Source of the DNA: Actinomadura sp. KC06
Lineage (GTDB): Bacteria; Actinomycetota; Actinomycetes; Streptosporangiales; Streptosporangiaceae
Length of the DNA stretch: 35,778 nucleotides
Direction of reading: 5' to 3'
Assembly (NCBI RefSeq): GCF_004348735.1
Contig: NZ_SMKT01000096.1
Coordinates: 1 to 35,778, forward strand
Below the pieces are notes generated by a model that was not told where the DNA came from, did no database searches, and saw only the letters and a program-made list of their open reading frames with translations. Shown piece after piece: positions 1 through 7,832 of this stretch. How positions within the stretch are numbered: the stretch's first letter is position 1; each line of letters begins with the position of its first letter. Both the position numbers and the translations under genes were made by a program.

Positions 1-1
1 C

Positions 2-67
2 ACCCTGCCGTCCCCCGACGATCCGGACGCCTTCTGCTCGATGGGCGGTGCGATCGCGGGTCGGTGA
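2..67 (+). CDS. 3' end of an unidentified upstream gene (partial)
   Basis: Frame 2 is open from the window edge to a TGA at 65-67 and has high G/C at third codon positions. The stop overlaps the GTG start of the next gene in a GTGA arrangement, which is usual in Tad operons. The last 21 residues carry no recognisable motif. By position it could be another TadE-like or Tad-operon protein. The frame-1 reading of the same bases extends the TadE-like protein upstream, so one of the two readings may be a shadow. Confidence 0.35.
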   Translation, partial: TLPSPDDPDAFCSMGGAIAGR

Positions 68-459
68 CGTTGGAACTGGTCATCTTCGCCCCTGCGCTGA
101 TCATCATGCTGCTGTTCGTCGTCGCCGCCGGACGCATCGCCCAAGCCCACCAAGCGGTAGAAGCCGCCGCCCGCGACGCCGCACGCCAAGCCAGCATCGC
201 CCGCGACCCGGCCGCAGCACGGGCGAACGCGACCAGCAGCGCCCAAGCAACCCTCGCCCGCGAGGGCCTGAACTGCCCCGCGCAGGTCAGCGTCGACACC
301 TCCGGGTTCGCCCGGCCCGTCGGAACCCCGGCCACCGTCACCACCCACGTAAGCTGCACCGTCCAACTCGCCGACGTTTCCATGGCCGGCGTCCCCACCA
401 CCACGGTGAACGCGCGTTTCACCAGTCCGATCGACCCGTTCCGAGGGCGGCAACCATGA
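64..459 (+). CDS. TadE-like pilus assembly protein (pseudopilin-like)
   Basis: Likely minor pseudopilin of a Flp/Tad pilus system, anchored in the cytoplasmic membrane by one N-terminal helix. From the GTG at 64 the 131-aa product starts MTLELVIFAPALIIML, the hydrophobic stretch with an early Glu seen in TadE proteins. It continues with an Ala-rich amphipathic helix (AVEAAARDAARQAS) and a Cys-containing C-terminal region. The same frame is open to the window edge and reads ..DRGSVTLE.., matching the family's Gly-x4-Glu processing site, so the true start may lie further upstream. GTG 64 is chosen because it is the only usual start codon in this frame within the window and gives a GTGA overlap. 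The stop overlaps the next gene's ATG. Confidence 0.75.
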   Translation: MTLELVIFAPALIIMLLFVVAAGRIAQAHQAVEAAARDAARQASIARDPAAARANATSSAQATLAREGLNCPAQVSVDTSGFARPVGTPATVTTHVSCTVQLADVSMAGVPTTTVNARFTSPIDPFRGRQP

Positions 460-914
460 GAGCGAGGGTCCTGGCCATCACCTGGGAGTTGCGCACCCGA
501 GATGACGGGGCGATCAGCCTGCTCGTCATCGTGTTCTTCCTCGCCCTGCTGGCTGCCGCGGGCCTGGTCGTCGACGGCGGCACCAAACTCCGCGCCGCGC
601 GCGAAGCCTCCGCCGTCGCCGAAGAAGCCGCCCGCGCCGGAGCCGGCCGGATCGACCGCGACCGCGCCTACACCCAAGGCGGCCGGTTCGTCGTCGACCG
701 CACCGCCGCGGTCAGCGCCGCCCGCGCGTACCTGGCGAGTAGCGGAAACACAGGTTCGGTCACCATCACCAGCGGCCAGAAGATCCGCGTCACCGTCACC
801 ATCACCGAACCCACCCTTCTACTATCGGCCATCGGCATCGACGACCTCCAGGTGACCAAGACCGCCACCGCCGACCTCCTCCAAGGCGTCGAGCGGCCCA
901 CCTCACCAGGTTGA
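456..914 (+). CDS. TadG-like / putative Flp pilus-assembly protein
   Basis: 152-aa protein whose ATG overlaps the preceding TGA (ATGA), so the two genes are translationally coupled. Residues about 16-45 read RTRDDGAISLLVIVFFLALL..GLVVDGG. This is the N-terminal transmembrane signature of TadG-like/Rv3654c-like proteins: a charged stretch, Gly, a long hydrophobic helix, then VVDGG. An Ala/Glu-rich helix and a beta-rich C-terminus follow. It lacks the Glu at +5 of true pseudopilins, so it is probably an assembly or accessory protein facing the outside of the membrane. Family assignment is from the N-terminus only. Confidence 0.7.
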   Translation: MRARVLAITWELRTRDDGAISLLVIVFFLALLAAAGLVVDGGTKLRAAREASAVAEEAARAGAGRIDRDRAYTQGGRFVVDRTAAVSAARAYLASSGNTGSVTITSGQKIRVTVTITEPTLLLSAIGIDDLQVTKTATADLLQGVERPTSPG

Positions 915-940
915 TCACCGGAGACATCGCGAGAGCGGAC

Positions 941-968
941 GGTTGGCCTGCGCCGACGTCCGCCAACC
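941..968 (+). terminator. Stem-loop downstream of the pilus genes
   Basis: GGTTGGC (941-947) and GCCAACC (962-968) form a perfect 7-bp stem with a 14-nt loop, 27 bp after the stop of the TadG-like gene. There is no T-tract, as is usual for actinomycete terminators. The rest of 915-1162 holds nothing I recognise. Confidence 0.4.
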
Positions 969-1162
969 GCGTACGGTTTCGCGGTCCTAACGCGGGACGC
1001 CCAGCACCTGAAAACCGGTTCAGCGCAGGCGCAAACGCGACTTGATCGGACGCAATGCAATCAAGGGTCTCTACGGAAATATAAAGGTTCTGGGGGAATC
1101 ACCGCCCCAACCCAGATGCGGCGGATCGACCGGGACAACGGCTCACTTCTGCCACACGGCTA

Positions 1163-2086
1163 TTACCGGAACCCTTGAGGGGCGTGCCAGATGGCGTCTT
1201 CACCGGTCATCAACGTTCGCATTCGCTTGTCCAGCTCGGACTTTGCTGCCACGGAGCCCGCGGCGGCGCGAATGTAGGCGGCGAGGGCCCGAATTTCCCG
1301 GGCTTGGTGCAGGAGCCGCATTCCCGGGTGGTGTTCCAGGTCGGGGTCGATGCCATAGGCAGAGCACATCTCCAACCAGCTGGTTCTCGGGCTGCCGAGG
1401 CGGACGACGCCATAAAGGCTGGGAATGAGGTCTTGGGCGCGCGGGCCGTAGCTGACCGAGTCCCAGTCGCAGAACACAAAGCCGCCACGAGCGGCAATCA
1501 GGTTGCCGGTATGTGCGTCACCGTGGATCAGGCCGTGGTCCAACTCTGGGGGCATCGCGGCTGTCGGGTAGGCCGCACTGATGTCGGCGCAGCGGCGATG
1601 AAGCCAGTCCCGCTGTTGCCGGGTGAGCGCTTCCGGGTGCTGGTGCAGATCGTTCGGCAAGGATCCCAGGGGATCGGTAGCGGGGAGTTCGATCGGCGGG
1701 GTCGGCAGGGTGTGCAGGCGGCGCAGCAGCCGAGCCAGATCGGTGACGTGCGCCGACGTTACATCCCCGTCAGGCGCCTCATATCGCCAGAAGGTGGCGG
1801 TCCAGCCATCGACAGTGACCGGCTGTGCGACCGCGTCCAGCGGCCGAACCGCAGGATAGCCCTGTTCGGCCAACCAATGCGTCACCTGCACCGAGGCAGA
1901 CATGCGCCGGTCCCATTCGGGGCTGTTGTGCGTCTGGCGGAGCCGCGCCACGGCGTTCGCGTGCGGGAGCTGGTAGACCGCGTTGGCCCGGCCAGGCAAC
2001 CGCAGCGCACCACGGGGATCAAGTCCGGCAGCCGTGCACACCTGTTGTAGGAGAATCACCTGCTGGTCGTGCCCGGCGGGATTCAC
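1163..2086 (-). CDS. Aminoglycoside phosphotransferase (APH)-family kinase
   Basis: Predicted small-molecule kinase of the APH/choline-kinase fold (307 aa). The catalytic loop is visible as HGDAHTGN (about residues 188-195) and the metal-binding motif as FCDWD (about 205-209), followed by GPRAQDL. The N-lobe is less conserved. GTG 2086 is chosen because it overlaps the stop of the upstream regulator (GTGA), which indicates coupling. The substrate is unknown. In actinomycetes such kinases are often paired with XRE regulators outside resistance clusters, so antibiotic phosphorylation should not be assumed. Confidence 0.85.
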   Translation of the reverse strand: MNPAGHDQQVILLQQVCTAAGLDPRGALRLPGRANAVYQLPHANAVARLRQTHNSPEWDRRMSASVQVTHWLAEQGYPAVRPLDAVAQPVTVDGWTATFWRYEAPDGDVTSAHVTDLARLLRRLHTLPTPPIELPATDPLGSLPNDLHQHPEALTRQQRDWLHRRCADISAAYPTAAMPPELDHGLIHGDAHTGNLIAARGGFVFCDWDSVSYGPRAQDLIPSLYGVVRLGSPRTSWLEMCSAYGIDPDLEHHPGMRLLHQAREIRALAAYIRAAAGSVAAKSELDKRMRTLMTGEDAIWHAPQGFR

Positions 2087-3477
2087 GCCTCGCGGACTCG
2101 CTGTGTGCCCAGCTCGCTGCGCATGAAGTCGCGCCAGTCCTTGACCTGGGGATCGTCGGCGTGGGGGGCGAGTCTGTTGTCGAAGTCCCGAACCCACTCC
2201 ACGGACCGCCGAGAGGTCAGAGCATTGGCCATGGGAACGGCGTCCTTAGCCGCGGCCAGCGCGTGGTCGAGATCCCCCATGCCCAGCCGAGCGGTAGCCA
2301 AATGCACAGTGTTGAGCTGAATGGCCCGAGGGAACCGGGAGTTCAGTCCGCGCACCGCCTGGTCGGCGCACTGGGCGGCACGCGGATACTCGCCGATCAT
2401 CTGCCAGCACAGCCCAGCACAGGCAGTGAGCTCTGGTTTGCTGAAGTAGGAGATCCAGGTCGGTTCGTCGTCGCCGGGAGCGGCCTGAGCGAAGGCGTTC
2501 TCGGCCTCACCGATGAGGCGATGGACGCGTGCCTCGCCATGGGCATCGCGGGTGTCGGCCAGCGCGATAGCGGTAGCTGCTGCTCTTGCCTCTTGCAGCA
2601 GGAGGTGCGCCCTGACGCGTGGGGGTGCCTGGGCCTTCTGCCCCGCTTGGTGAGCCGCCGAGGCCAGCCGAACAGCCCATTGCGGATGCTTGAGGTCGCA
2701 TGCTTGCTGAGCAAGGGACGACAGAATTCGAGAGGCGGTGAGGTGGTCCTTGGCTGTCTTGGAGAGCTGGAGCGCATGACCGTAGTGAATCTGCGCCAGG
2801 CCGTGGGAGCCGGTGTCGTACGCCTCCCAGCCGGCCAGTTCGGTCATCAGCGCAGCGGCCGAAGCTAGGTGCTCGCCGACCTCTTCGCTGTAGCGGCCTT
2901 CCAACAATGGAGCAACCTTGGTGTTCAGGTAGTCCACGACGGCGGGGCGTACCAGCCCGCCGCCGAACTGTTCGTCCATCTGACCAAAGGCTTGGGTCGC
3001 TTCCCGAATTCGTCGTACGTCCTCCATCCCGACCGATCTGCCCGAGCCCACGCGGGCCCTCAGCTCATCGACGGGATCAAGGTTCCAAGAAAGTAGCCAT
3101 TCGCTCAGCACCGCGGGCACGAACGGCATCGTGCCCAAGAGGCGGCGTCGCGCAGGATCCACGTCCCACCTCCACAACTCACCGCAGGACTCCACGGTAT
3201 CCGCCAGTGAGGTGAATCCCGCCTCCTGCGACAGCCATGGGACCACGGGCTCGGCCTGCTGCCCATCAGCCCACCGGTCGACTTCAGCGAGAGTGACGTC
3301 GAACATCTCCGCGAGCCGGGTGCGTGAGTGCAACCGGATGCCTTGCTTGCCCTGCTCCCAGCGCGCCCAGGTCGTCGCCGAGACTCCGGCCTCCTCGGCG
3401 GCGGCCTCCTGAGTCAGTCCTCGTCGTGAGCGCGCCGCGACTAAGCCCGGGCGCTGTCTACGGTCCGGCTTGTTCAC
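2083..3477 (-). CDS. XRE-family regulator with long helical (TPR-like) C-terminus
   Basis: 464-aa DNA-binding regulator. Residues about 10-64 form a Cro/CI helix-turn-helix (LVAARSRRGLTQEAAAEEAG..TTWARWEQGKQGI). The remaining ~400 residues are Ala/Leu-rich helices with repeat-like periodicity (e.g. DTGSHGLAQIHYGHAL, QPxWAVRLASAAHQAG-like segments), resembling the TPR-type sensor domains of actinobacterial XRE proteins. The frame stays open well upstream. GTG 3477 is preferred because AGAAAGG lies about 10 nt before it and the HTH begins 10 residues in. It is coupled by a 4-bp overlap to the APH-like kinase. The repeats in the divergent intergenic region to its left flank are candidate operators. 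Confidence 0.85.
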   Translation of the reverse strand: MNKPDRRQRPGLVAARSRRGLTQEAAAEEAGVSATTWARWEQGKQGIRLHSRTRLAEMFDVTLAEVDRWADGQQAEPVVPWLSQEAGFTSLADTVESCGELWRWDVDPARRRLLGTMPFVPAVLSEWLLSWNLDPVDELRARVGSGRSVGMEDVRRIREATQAFGQMDEQFGGGLVRPAVVDYLNTKVAPLLEGRYSEEVGEHLASAAALMTELAGWEAYDTGSHGLAQIHYGHALQLSKTAKDHLTASRILSSLAQQACDLKHPQWAVRLASAAHQAGQKAQAPPRVRAHLLLQEARAAATAIALADTRDAHGEARVHRLIGEAENAFAQAAPGDDEPTWISYFSKPELTACAGLCWQMIGEYPRAAQCADQAVRGLNSRFPRAIQLNTVHLATARLGMGDLDHALAAAKDAVPMANALTSRRSVEWVRDFDNRLAPHADDPQVKDWRDFMRSELGTQRVREA

Positions 3478-3554
3478 AGCGACATTGCCTTTCTGACCTC
3501 GCAGGACATCACAGAGTGTCGCCCACCATGACGAGATAGGGGTGCTGGCTGCCG

Positions 3555-3575
3555 AAACGACCAGCAAACGACCAG
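3555..3575. repeat. Tandem direct repeat AAACGACCAG x2, 11-bp phasing
   Basis: Two exact copies of AAACGACCAG at 3555-3564 and 3566-3575 are separated by 1 bp, so the period is one helical turn. They lie in the divergent intergenic region between the XRE gene (start 3477) and the gene at 3743. That position and phasing suit a regulator site, perhaps for the adjacent XRE protein. Binding is inference. Confidence 0.45.
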
Positions 3576-3683
3576 AACCCGTATGCCCCCAGTGAACGGC
3601 CAAGCCAACGACCTTCACAACCCCCACCGGCGAACGCGAATCTGCACGGGCGAACGGAGGCGAGCTGCTCGGAAGTGATCCGT

Positions 3684-3716
3684 TTCCCTTTCGCTCGACT
3701 CCGCCCAGCAAGGGAA
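3684..3716. promoter_or_regulatory. Inverted repeat TTCCCTT/AAGGGAA upstream of the 3743 gene
   Basis: TTCCCTT (3684-3690) and AAGGGAA (3710-3716) are perfect 7-bp inverted arms with a 19-nt spacer, ending 27 bp before the GTG at 3743. It could be an operator or an mRNA stem in the leader. No convincing -35/-10 pair was identified alongside. Confidence 0.3.
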
Positions 3717-3732
3717 GTTTTCGGAACGGAAG

Positions 3733-3748
3733 GGTCACCACAGTGACC
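3733..3748 (+). promoter_or_regulatory. Hairpin overlapping a start codon
   Basis: GGTCAC (3733-3738) and GTGACC (3743-3748) pair over a 4-nt loop. The right arm contains the GTG start codon of the 139-aa protein and the left arm directly follows its GGAAGG ribosome-binding site. Folding would partly hide the initiation region, which could tune translation. The 6-bp stem could also be chance. Confidence 0.3.
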
Positions 3749-4162
3749 ACTGAGACATCAACCACCGGCAATGTGATGCCGCTACCCACCGGGCCCGCCA
3801 TCCCGGTGGGTGGCCCGGCCCTGCCGCTCCGAGACCTTGCCCGTCGCCTCGAAGAACGTGACTGGGCATGCGAACTCGTTGGCGACGGCGACGACACCGT
3901 CCTGCGCCTCCAACCGCCGGACGCCGACGACGACCCGGAGCGGACCGTGGAAGTCGTGGTCCGGGATCGCGGGCACGGCCCCTACTTCGCCTACGCCAAG
4001 ACCCCGCATCGCCCGATCTCTGACGTCGATGACCTCGACCGCGCCGTCAGCGCGATCAAACTCGTGCACGGCAGCAAGCCCCCGCCTCCTCCGGCCGTTC
4101 CCGAGGGTCTGGTCAAGGCTGCCGCCGACCTGGCGGGCGTGCCCGGCGGCGCCGTCCCTTGA
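3743..4162 (+). CDS. Hypothetical protein, 139 aa
   Basis: I do not recognise this protein. It starts at GTG 3743 behind GGAAGG and has strong third-position G/C bias. The first 30 residues are Pro/Thr-rich and probably disordered. The middle (LRDLARRLEERDWACELVG..TVLRLQPP) looks like a small alpha/beta domain, and the C-terminal third is acidic then Pro-rich (SKPPPPPAVPEG). No signal peptide or membrane segment is seen. It heads a same-strand run with a 72-aa protein and two methyltransferases, and is divergent from the XRE regulator. Confidence 0.65.
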   Translation: MTTETSTTGNVMPLPTGPAIPVGGPALPLRDLARRLEERDWACELVGDGDDTVLRLQPPDADDDPERTVEVVVRDRGHGPYFAYAKTPHRPISDVDDLDRAVSAIKLVHGSKPPPPPAVPEGLVKAAADLAGVPGGAVP

Positions 4163-4240
4163 CCGCGGCGGCGGGGAAACCGACCCACACCGGATCCCCG
4201 CCGCCGTATGCACCCCCGCATTCGCCACCAGGAACCGATC

Positions 4241-4459
4241 ATGACCGCAATGCCCAAAGTCACCGACCCCGCTCAAGCCAAAGCGTGGTTGAAGGACGCC
4301 CACCCGGACTGGAGCATCGTGCGTTCGGACAAGGGCCGCTGGTGGGGCTTCCTCGACACCGACAAGCGTGGCAAGGACGCGGTCCCTGTCCGGACCACCG
4401 CCGCGGACGCCGACACGCCGCAGAAGCTGCACGAACTACTCGATGCGGCGGAGTCGTGA
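4241..4459 (+). CDS. Hypothetical small protein, 72 aa
   Basis: Small soluble protein of unknown function. ATG 4241 is preferred over an in-frame ATG at 4208 because AGGA lies 7 nt upstream of it. The sequence has a compact aromatic core (KAWLKDAHPDWSIVRSDKGRWWGFLD) followed by charged, Thr/Ala-rich residues. Its TGA overlaps the ATG of the first methyltransferase by one base (TGATG), so it belongs to that operon and may be coupled to it. Confidence 0.7.
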   Translation: MTAMPKVTDPAQAKAWLKDAHPDWSIVRSDKGRWWGFLDTDKRGKDAVPVRTTAADADTPQKLHELLDAAES

Positions 4460-5322
4460 TGACGCCCGGCCTGGCTCTGGACTTCACTCAAGCCTCGCGT
4501 GCCCGCGTCTACAACTTCTTTCTCGGCGGGAAGAGCTGGACGGAGGTCGACCGGGAGACCGCCCAAGCGGTGATCCGGACTTCACCGGACGCCCCGGCCG
4601 TAGCGCGGGAGAACTTCAAGTTCGCCGGCCGCGCGGCTGCGTGGGCCGTCGCCGAGTTCGGCATCCGGCAGGTGTTCGACATCGGTGTCGGCATCGTGGA
4701 CGACGTCCCCCTGGATTCGGTGGAGACCTGCGTCCACCACGTCAACCCCGATGCCATGGTGCTCGCCTTCGACCATGACGAGGTTGTGCTCACGCACGCG
4801 CGGGCGTTGCGGCCCGGCTATGGCGCCGGCTTTGGCGGTGTGCTCCGCGGGGACGTCACCGATCTCGACACGATCTTCGACAACCCCGGCCTGCGGCACC
4901 CTGATCTAGCCGGCCGCATCGACCTGAGCCGGCCTGCCGTCGTTGTCTTGGCCGCCGTCTTGCATTTCGTGGACGACCCGGCCGCCGTGATGGCGGGGCT
5001 GCGGGAGCGTCTTGCTCCCGGCAGCGTCGTCGTCCTCTCGCACGCGACCTCCTCCCACATTGGCGAGGACCGCGTCGGCGGGATGACAGCGGCGTACGAA
5101 CGGGGCAGCAGCTCTATCATCTTCCGCGAGGAGGAGGCCATCGCCGCCCTCGCCGACGGCTGGGACCTCCTCCCGCCCGGGTTGACCGACGTGCAGCTGT
5201 GGTCCCCCGACGGCACCTATCAGCAAGAGGTGTACGAGACGGTCCGCGTCGTCGGCATGGCCGCCGTGCTCCCCCAAGCCCCCGGCTCGGAGGAGGTGCC
5301 GCATGCTGCTCTGGCAAGCTGA
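4459..5322 (+). CDS. SAM-dependent methyltransferase, Methyltransf_19 (DUF574) family, divergent
   Basis: 287-aa protein of the actinobacterial DUF574/Methyltransf_19 family. It has the family start motif ARVYNFFLGGKSW (about 16-27), a glycine-rich SAM motif FDIGVGIVDDVP (about 73-84), an acidic motif FDHDEVV (about 104-110) and the late motif AAVLHFVDDP. Motif I departs from the usual DIGTGLP form, and the His-Glu-Val-Ala segment that normally follows is missing, so the SAM pocket may be altered. The start could also be the GTG three bases earlier. It overlaps the next methyltransferase by 20 bp. Substrates of this family are mostly unknown. Confidence 0.88.
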   Translation: MTPGLALDFTQASRARVYNFFLGGKSWTEVDRETAQAVIRTSPDAPAVARENFKFAGRAAAWAVAEFGIRQVFDIGVGIVDDVPLDSVETCVHHVNPDAMVLAFDHDEVVLTHARALRPGYGAGFGGVLRGDVTDLDTIFDNPGLRHPDLAGRIDLSRPAVVVLAAVLHFVDDPAAVMAGLRERLAPGSVVVLSHATSSHIGEDRVGGMTAAYERGSSSIIFREEEAIAALADGWDLLPPGLTDVQLWSPDGTYQQEVYETVRVVGMAAVLPQAPGSEEVPHAALAS

Positions 5323-6136
5323 CGAGCTCACGGTCACTACCAAGATCAACCCGACGGCGCCGAACTCGGCCCGCGTATGGGACTACTGGCTGGGCGGCAA
5401 GGACAACTATCCAGCCGACCGCGACGCCGGAGACAAGGCTGCCGAGATCCTGCCCGGGATCATTCAGGCGGCCCGTCACGACCGCGCGTTCCTCGGCCGC
5501 GTTGTCCGGTACCTGGCCGAGGATGTGGGGATCCGGCAGTTCCTGGACGTCGGCGCTGGAATGCCAGCCGCCGTCGACAATACTCACGAGGTCGCGCAGC
5601 GTGTCGCGCCGGACGCCCGTGTCGTCTACGTGGACCACGACGCCCTCGTCCTGGTGCATGCCCGTGCCCTCCTCACCGGGACCCTCGAAGGGGCTTGCGA
5701 CCACATCGACGCCGACACCCGTGACGTCGAGACCATCGTGTGCGAGGCCGCGCGGACGCTCGATCTCGCCCAGCCGGTCGCGCTCCTGCTGCTGGACATC
5801 TTGAACTACGTCGTCGACGACACCGAAGCGCAGGCGACGGTGGAAGGGCTGGTCGCGGCGCTGGCGCCGGGCAGCCACGTCGTTATCGCCCACCCGACCG
5901 CCGAGCTGGACGGCGAGCGGGTGCACCAGGCCCTGCAGGTCGTGATGGACATGGGCGGCGCCCCCGTTACCGCCCACAGCCCGCAACAGATCGCCGGCTT
6001 CTTCGACGGCCTGGAGCTGCTGGATCCCGGTGTCGTGTCCTGCTCGCACTGGCGGACGGAACCCTGGCCACCGGGCAAACCCGTCCTCCAGTACTGCGGC
6101 GTCGGTCGTGTCCCGGACCGGGAGGCCGGGCGGTGA
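5303..6136 (+). CDS. SAM-dependent methyltransferase, Methyltransf_19 (DUF574) family
   Basis: 277-aa paralogue of the preceding enzyme with canonical motifs: ARVWDYWLGGKDNY (about 23-36), FLDVGAGMP (80-88) followed by NTHEVAQRVAPDARVVYVDHD, and LLLLDILNYVVDD. ATG 5303 has GGAGG 6 nt upstream inside the previous gene, and the 20-bp overlap suggests coupled expression. The two proteins may form a pair or act on related substrates, which is unproven. The C-terminus is a typical beta-strand-rich family end. Confidence 0.92.
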   Translation: MLLWQADELTVTTKINPTAPNSARVWDYWLGGKDNYPADRDAGDKAAEILPGIIQAARHDRAFLGRVVRYLAEDVGIRQFLDVGAGMPAAVDNTHEVAQRVAPDARVVYVDHDALVLVHARALLTGTLEGACDHIDADTRDVETIVCEAARTLDLAQPVALLLLDILNYVVDDTEAQATVEGLVAALAPGSHVVIAHPTAELDGERVHQALQVVMDMGGAPVTAHSPQQIAGFFDGLELLDPGVVSCSHWRTEPWPPGKPVLQYCGVGRVPDREAGR

Positions 6137-6200
6137 GGGCGGGCCGGTTAGCCACCGCGCGGGGTCCCCCGTCGGCCGGGCCAGCACCACCTAGCCCCTC

Positions 6201-6219
6201 GGCCGCCGGGCCGGCGGCC
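6201..6219 (+). terminator. GC-rich stem-loop after the methyltransferase pair
   Basis: GGCCGCCGG/CCGGCGGCC is an interrupted 9-bp palindrome centred on 6210, between the methyltransferase stop and the peptidase start. It may end or attenuate transcription before the S53 gene. There is no T-tract. Confidence 0.4.
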
Positions 6220-6253
6220 ACCCCCATCACAGCGCGATAGAAAGAGCCCCCCT

Positions 6254-7735
6254 TTGTCCCCCACAAAGTGCAAGATCTTCTCCGCGATCGCGGCCGGTAC
6301 CGCGCTGGCCACGGTCGGCGCCCTGGCCGCGTGGCCGGCGGACTCCCGACCCGTCGTGGCCGTCGCCGAAACCTCACCGTCGGTGCTGGCCCGCCAGCTC
6401 GCGCAGGGCATCCTGCCGCTGCACGGCGGCGGCCCGCTCCAGACCCGGATCTCCGCCCAGGACGTCCGCGCGGCCAAAACCCTCACCCACGGCCTCACCG
6501 CTGCTGGTGAGGGTGCCGCGCCGCCCACCACGGCCCAATGCCGCGCCCAGTTCGGCGCCCCATGCTTCTCGGTCCGGCAGTTGGCCCGCGCCTACGGTGT
6601 CGACGACGCCCGCCGGGAGGGCTGGACCGGCAAGGGCACCACAGTGGTGTTCCCGATCTGGTACGGATCCCCCACCCTGAAGCAGGACCTGGCCCGCTTC
6701 AGCACCGCCTACGGCCTGCCCACCCCCGACACCGAGGTCCGCCAGTTCGGGACCATCGCGCCCATGCCCGCGCCGGACGCGCCGGACGCCCCGTTCCGGT
6801 ACGCGGTGGCCGAAGAGGCCGTGCTGGACATGTCGATGGTGCACGGGATGGCCCCCGACGCCAAGCTCGTCGCGCTGGTCACCCCGGGCAACTTCGACGG
6901 ACCCGACGCCGGGTACGCCGAGATCCTCCGTGCGATGCGGTCCTATGCCCGCACCCACCCCGGCGCGGTGTTCTCCCAGTCCTACGGCAACTACGAGGCC
7001 GACCTGCCCGCGCGGGTGCTGCGCGGCTTGGACCGGCAGGTCGCCCAGCTCGCCGAGCGGCACGCCGCGACGATGATCGTGTCCAACGGCGACACCGGCA
7101 ACACCTCCGGCACCAGCCCCGACCCGGCCGTGCCATGGCCCGCCAGCTCCCCGCACGTCACCGCAGTCGCCGGAACCCGGATGCACCTGACCGACGCCGG
7201 TGACCGCACCCGCCCCGACACCGTGTGGGACGACCCGCACGGCACCGGAATGGCCACCGGCGGCGGCCTGTCCGCGGTGTTCGGCCGCCCGCCCTACCAG
7301 GACCCATACCGGAACCTGGTCGGCAACCGCCGCGGCGTCGCCGACATCGCCGCCAACGGCTCGGGGGAATCCCGGGTGGTGTTCTACTCCACCTACAACG
7401 TGCTCGGCGGCCAGATCGACCGGGACGGCGGGTGGCGGCGCGCGGCCGGCACCTCGGTGGCCGCACCGCTGATCGCCGGGGTCACCGCCCTGGTCCGGCA
7501 GGCCGCGCACCGGCCCCTCGGCGTGCTCAACCCCGCCCTGTACCGGGTCGCCGCCACCCCGCGCCGCGCCCAGGTGTCCGGGATCGCCGACGTCACCACC
7601 GGCTGCAACAGCGTGCCCGGCAACCAGGGATGGTGCGCCCGCCCCGGCTGGGACCCGGTCTCCGGCGTCGGCACCATCGGTGACGCTGCTCGGCTGGTGC
7701 CCGCCCTCGCCCGCCTGGGCCGTTCGGCCCGCTGA
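6254..7735 (+). CDS. Secreted S53-family (sedolisin/kumamolisin) serine-carboxyl peptidase
   Basis: 493-aa acid-active endopeptidase of family S53. A basic N-terminus and hydrophobic core (residues about 5-28, KIFSAIAAGTALATVGALAAW) form a signal peptide. A short pro-region follows, then the catalytic domain. The catalytic set is complete: Glu188 and Asp192 (EEAVLD), oxyanion Asp280 (SNGDTG), followed by PWPASSPHVTAVAGT, and Ser401 in AAGTSVAAP. The C-terminal calcium site appears as ADVTTG..GWDPVSGVGT (about 445-474). The pro-domain is shorter than in typical pro-kumamolisins. The start is TTG 6254 behind GAAAGAG. A strong terminator hairpin follows the stop. Confidence 0.93.
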   Translation: MSPTKCKIFSAIAAGTALATVGALAAWPADSRPVVAVAETSPSVLARQLAQGILPLHGGGPLQTRISAQDVRAAKTLTHGLTAAGEGAAPPTTAQCRAQFGAPCFSVRQLARAYGVDDARREGWTGKGTTVVFPIWYGSPTLKQDLARFSTAYGLPTPDTEVRQFGTIAPMPAPDAPDAPFRYAVAEEAVLDMSMVHGMAPDAKLVALVTPGNFDGPDAGYAEILRAMRSYARTHPGAVFSQSYGNYEADLPARVLRGLDRQVAQLAERHAATMIVSNGDTGNTSGTSPDPAVPWPASSPHVTAVAGTRMHLTDAGDRTRPDTVWDDPHGTGMATGGGLSAVFGRPPYQDPYRNLVGNRRGVADIAANGSGESRVVFYSTYNVLGGQIDRDGGWRRAAGTSVAAPLIAGVTALVRQAAHRPLGVLNPALYRVAATPRRAQVSGIADVTTGCNSVPGNQGWCARPGWDPVSGVGTIGDAARLVPALARLGRSAR

Positions 7736-7752
7736 CCAGATCGCCGCACGAT

Positions 7753-7791
7753 GCCGGGCGGCCGACCACACCCCTGTGGCGGCCGCCCGGC
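7753..7791 (+). terminator. Strong transcription terminator stem-loop
   Basis: GCCGGGCGGCCG (7753-7764) and CGGCCGCCCGGC (7780-7791) are perfect 12-bp arms. Inside them CCACA/TGTGG pairs over a CCCC loop, giving about 17 bp with a single A bulge. It begins 17 bp after the peptidase stop and separates that unit from the next operon. Confidence 0.75.
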
Positions 7792-7832
7792 CCCGACACC
7801 CCGACCTCCAGCCGCCTAGAACGGAGCACACC

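Noticed and set aside
1175..2050. Long plus-strand open frame antisense to the APH-family gene
   Set aside because: GC-rich antisense shadow; the minus-strand frame has intact HGDxxxxN and DWD motifs.
3478..3897. N-terminal extension of the XRE regulator frame to 3897
   Set aside because: A good ribosome-binding site and the HTH both support GTG 3477; the extension has no domain and overlaps the divergent 3743 gene.
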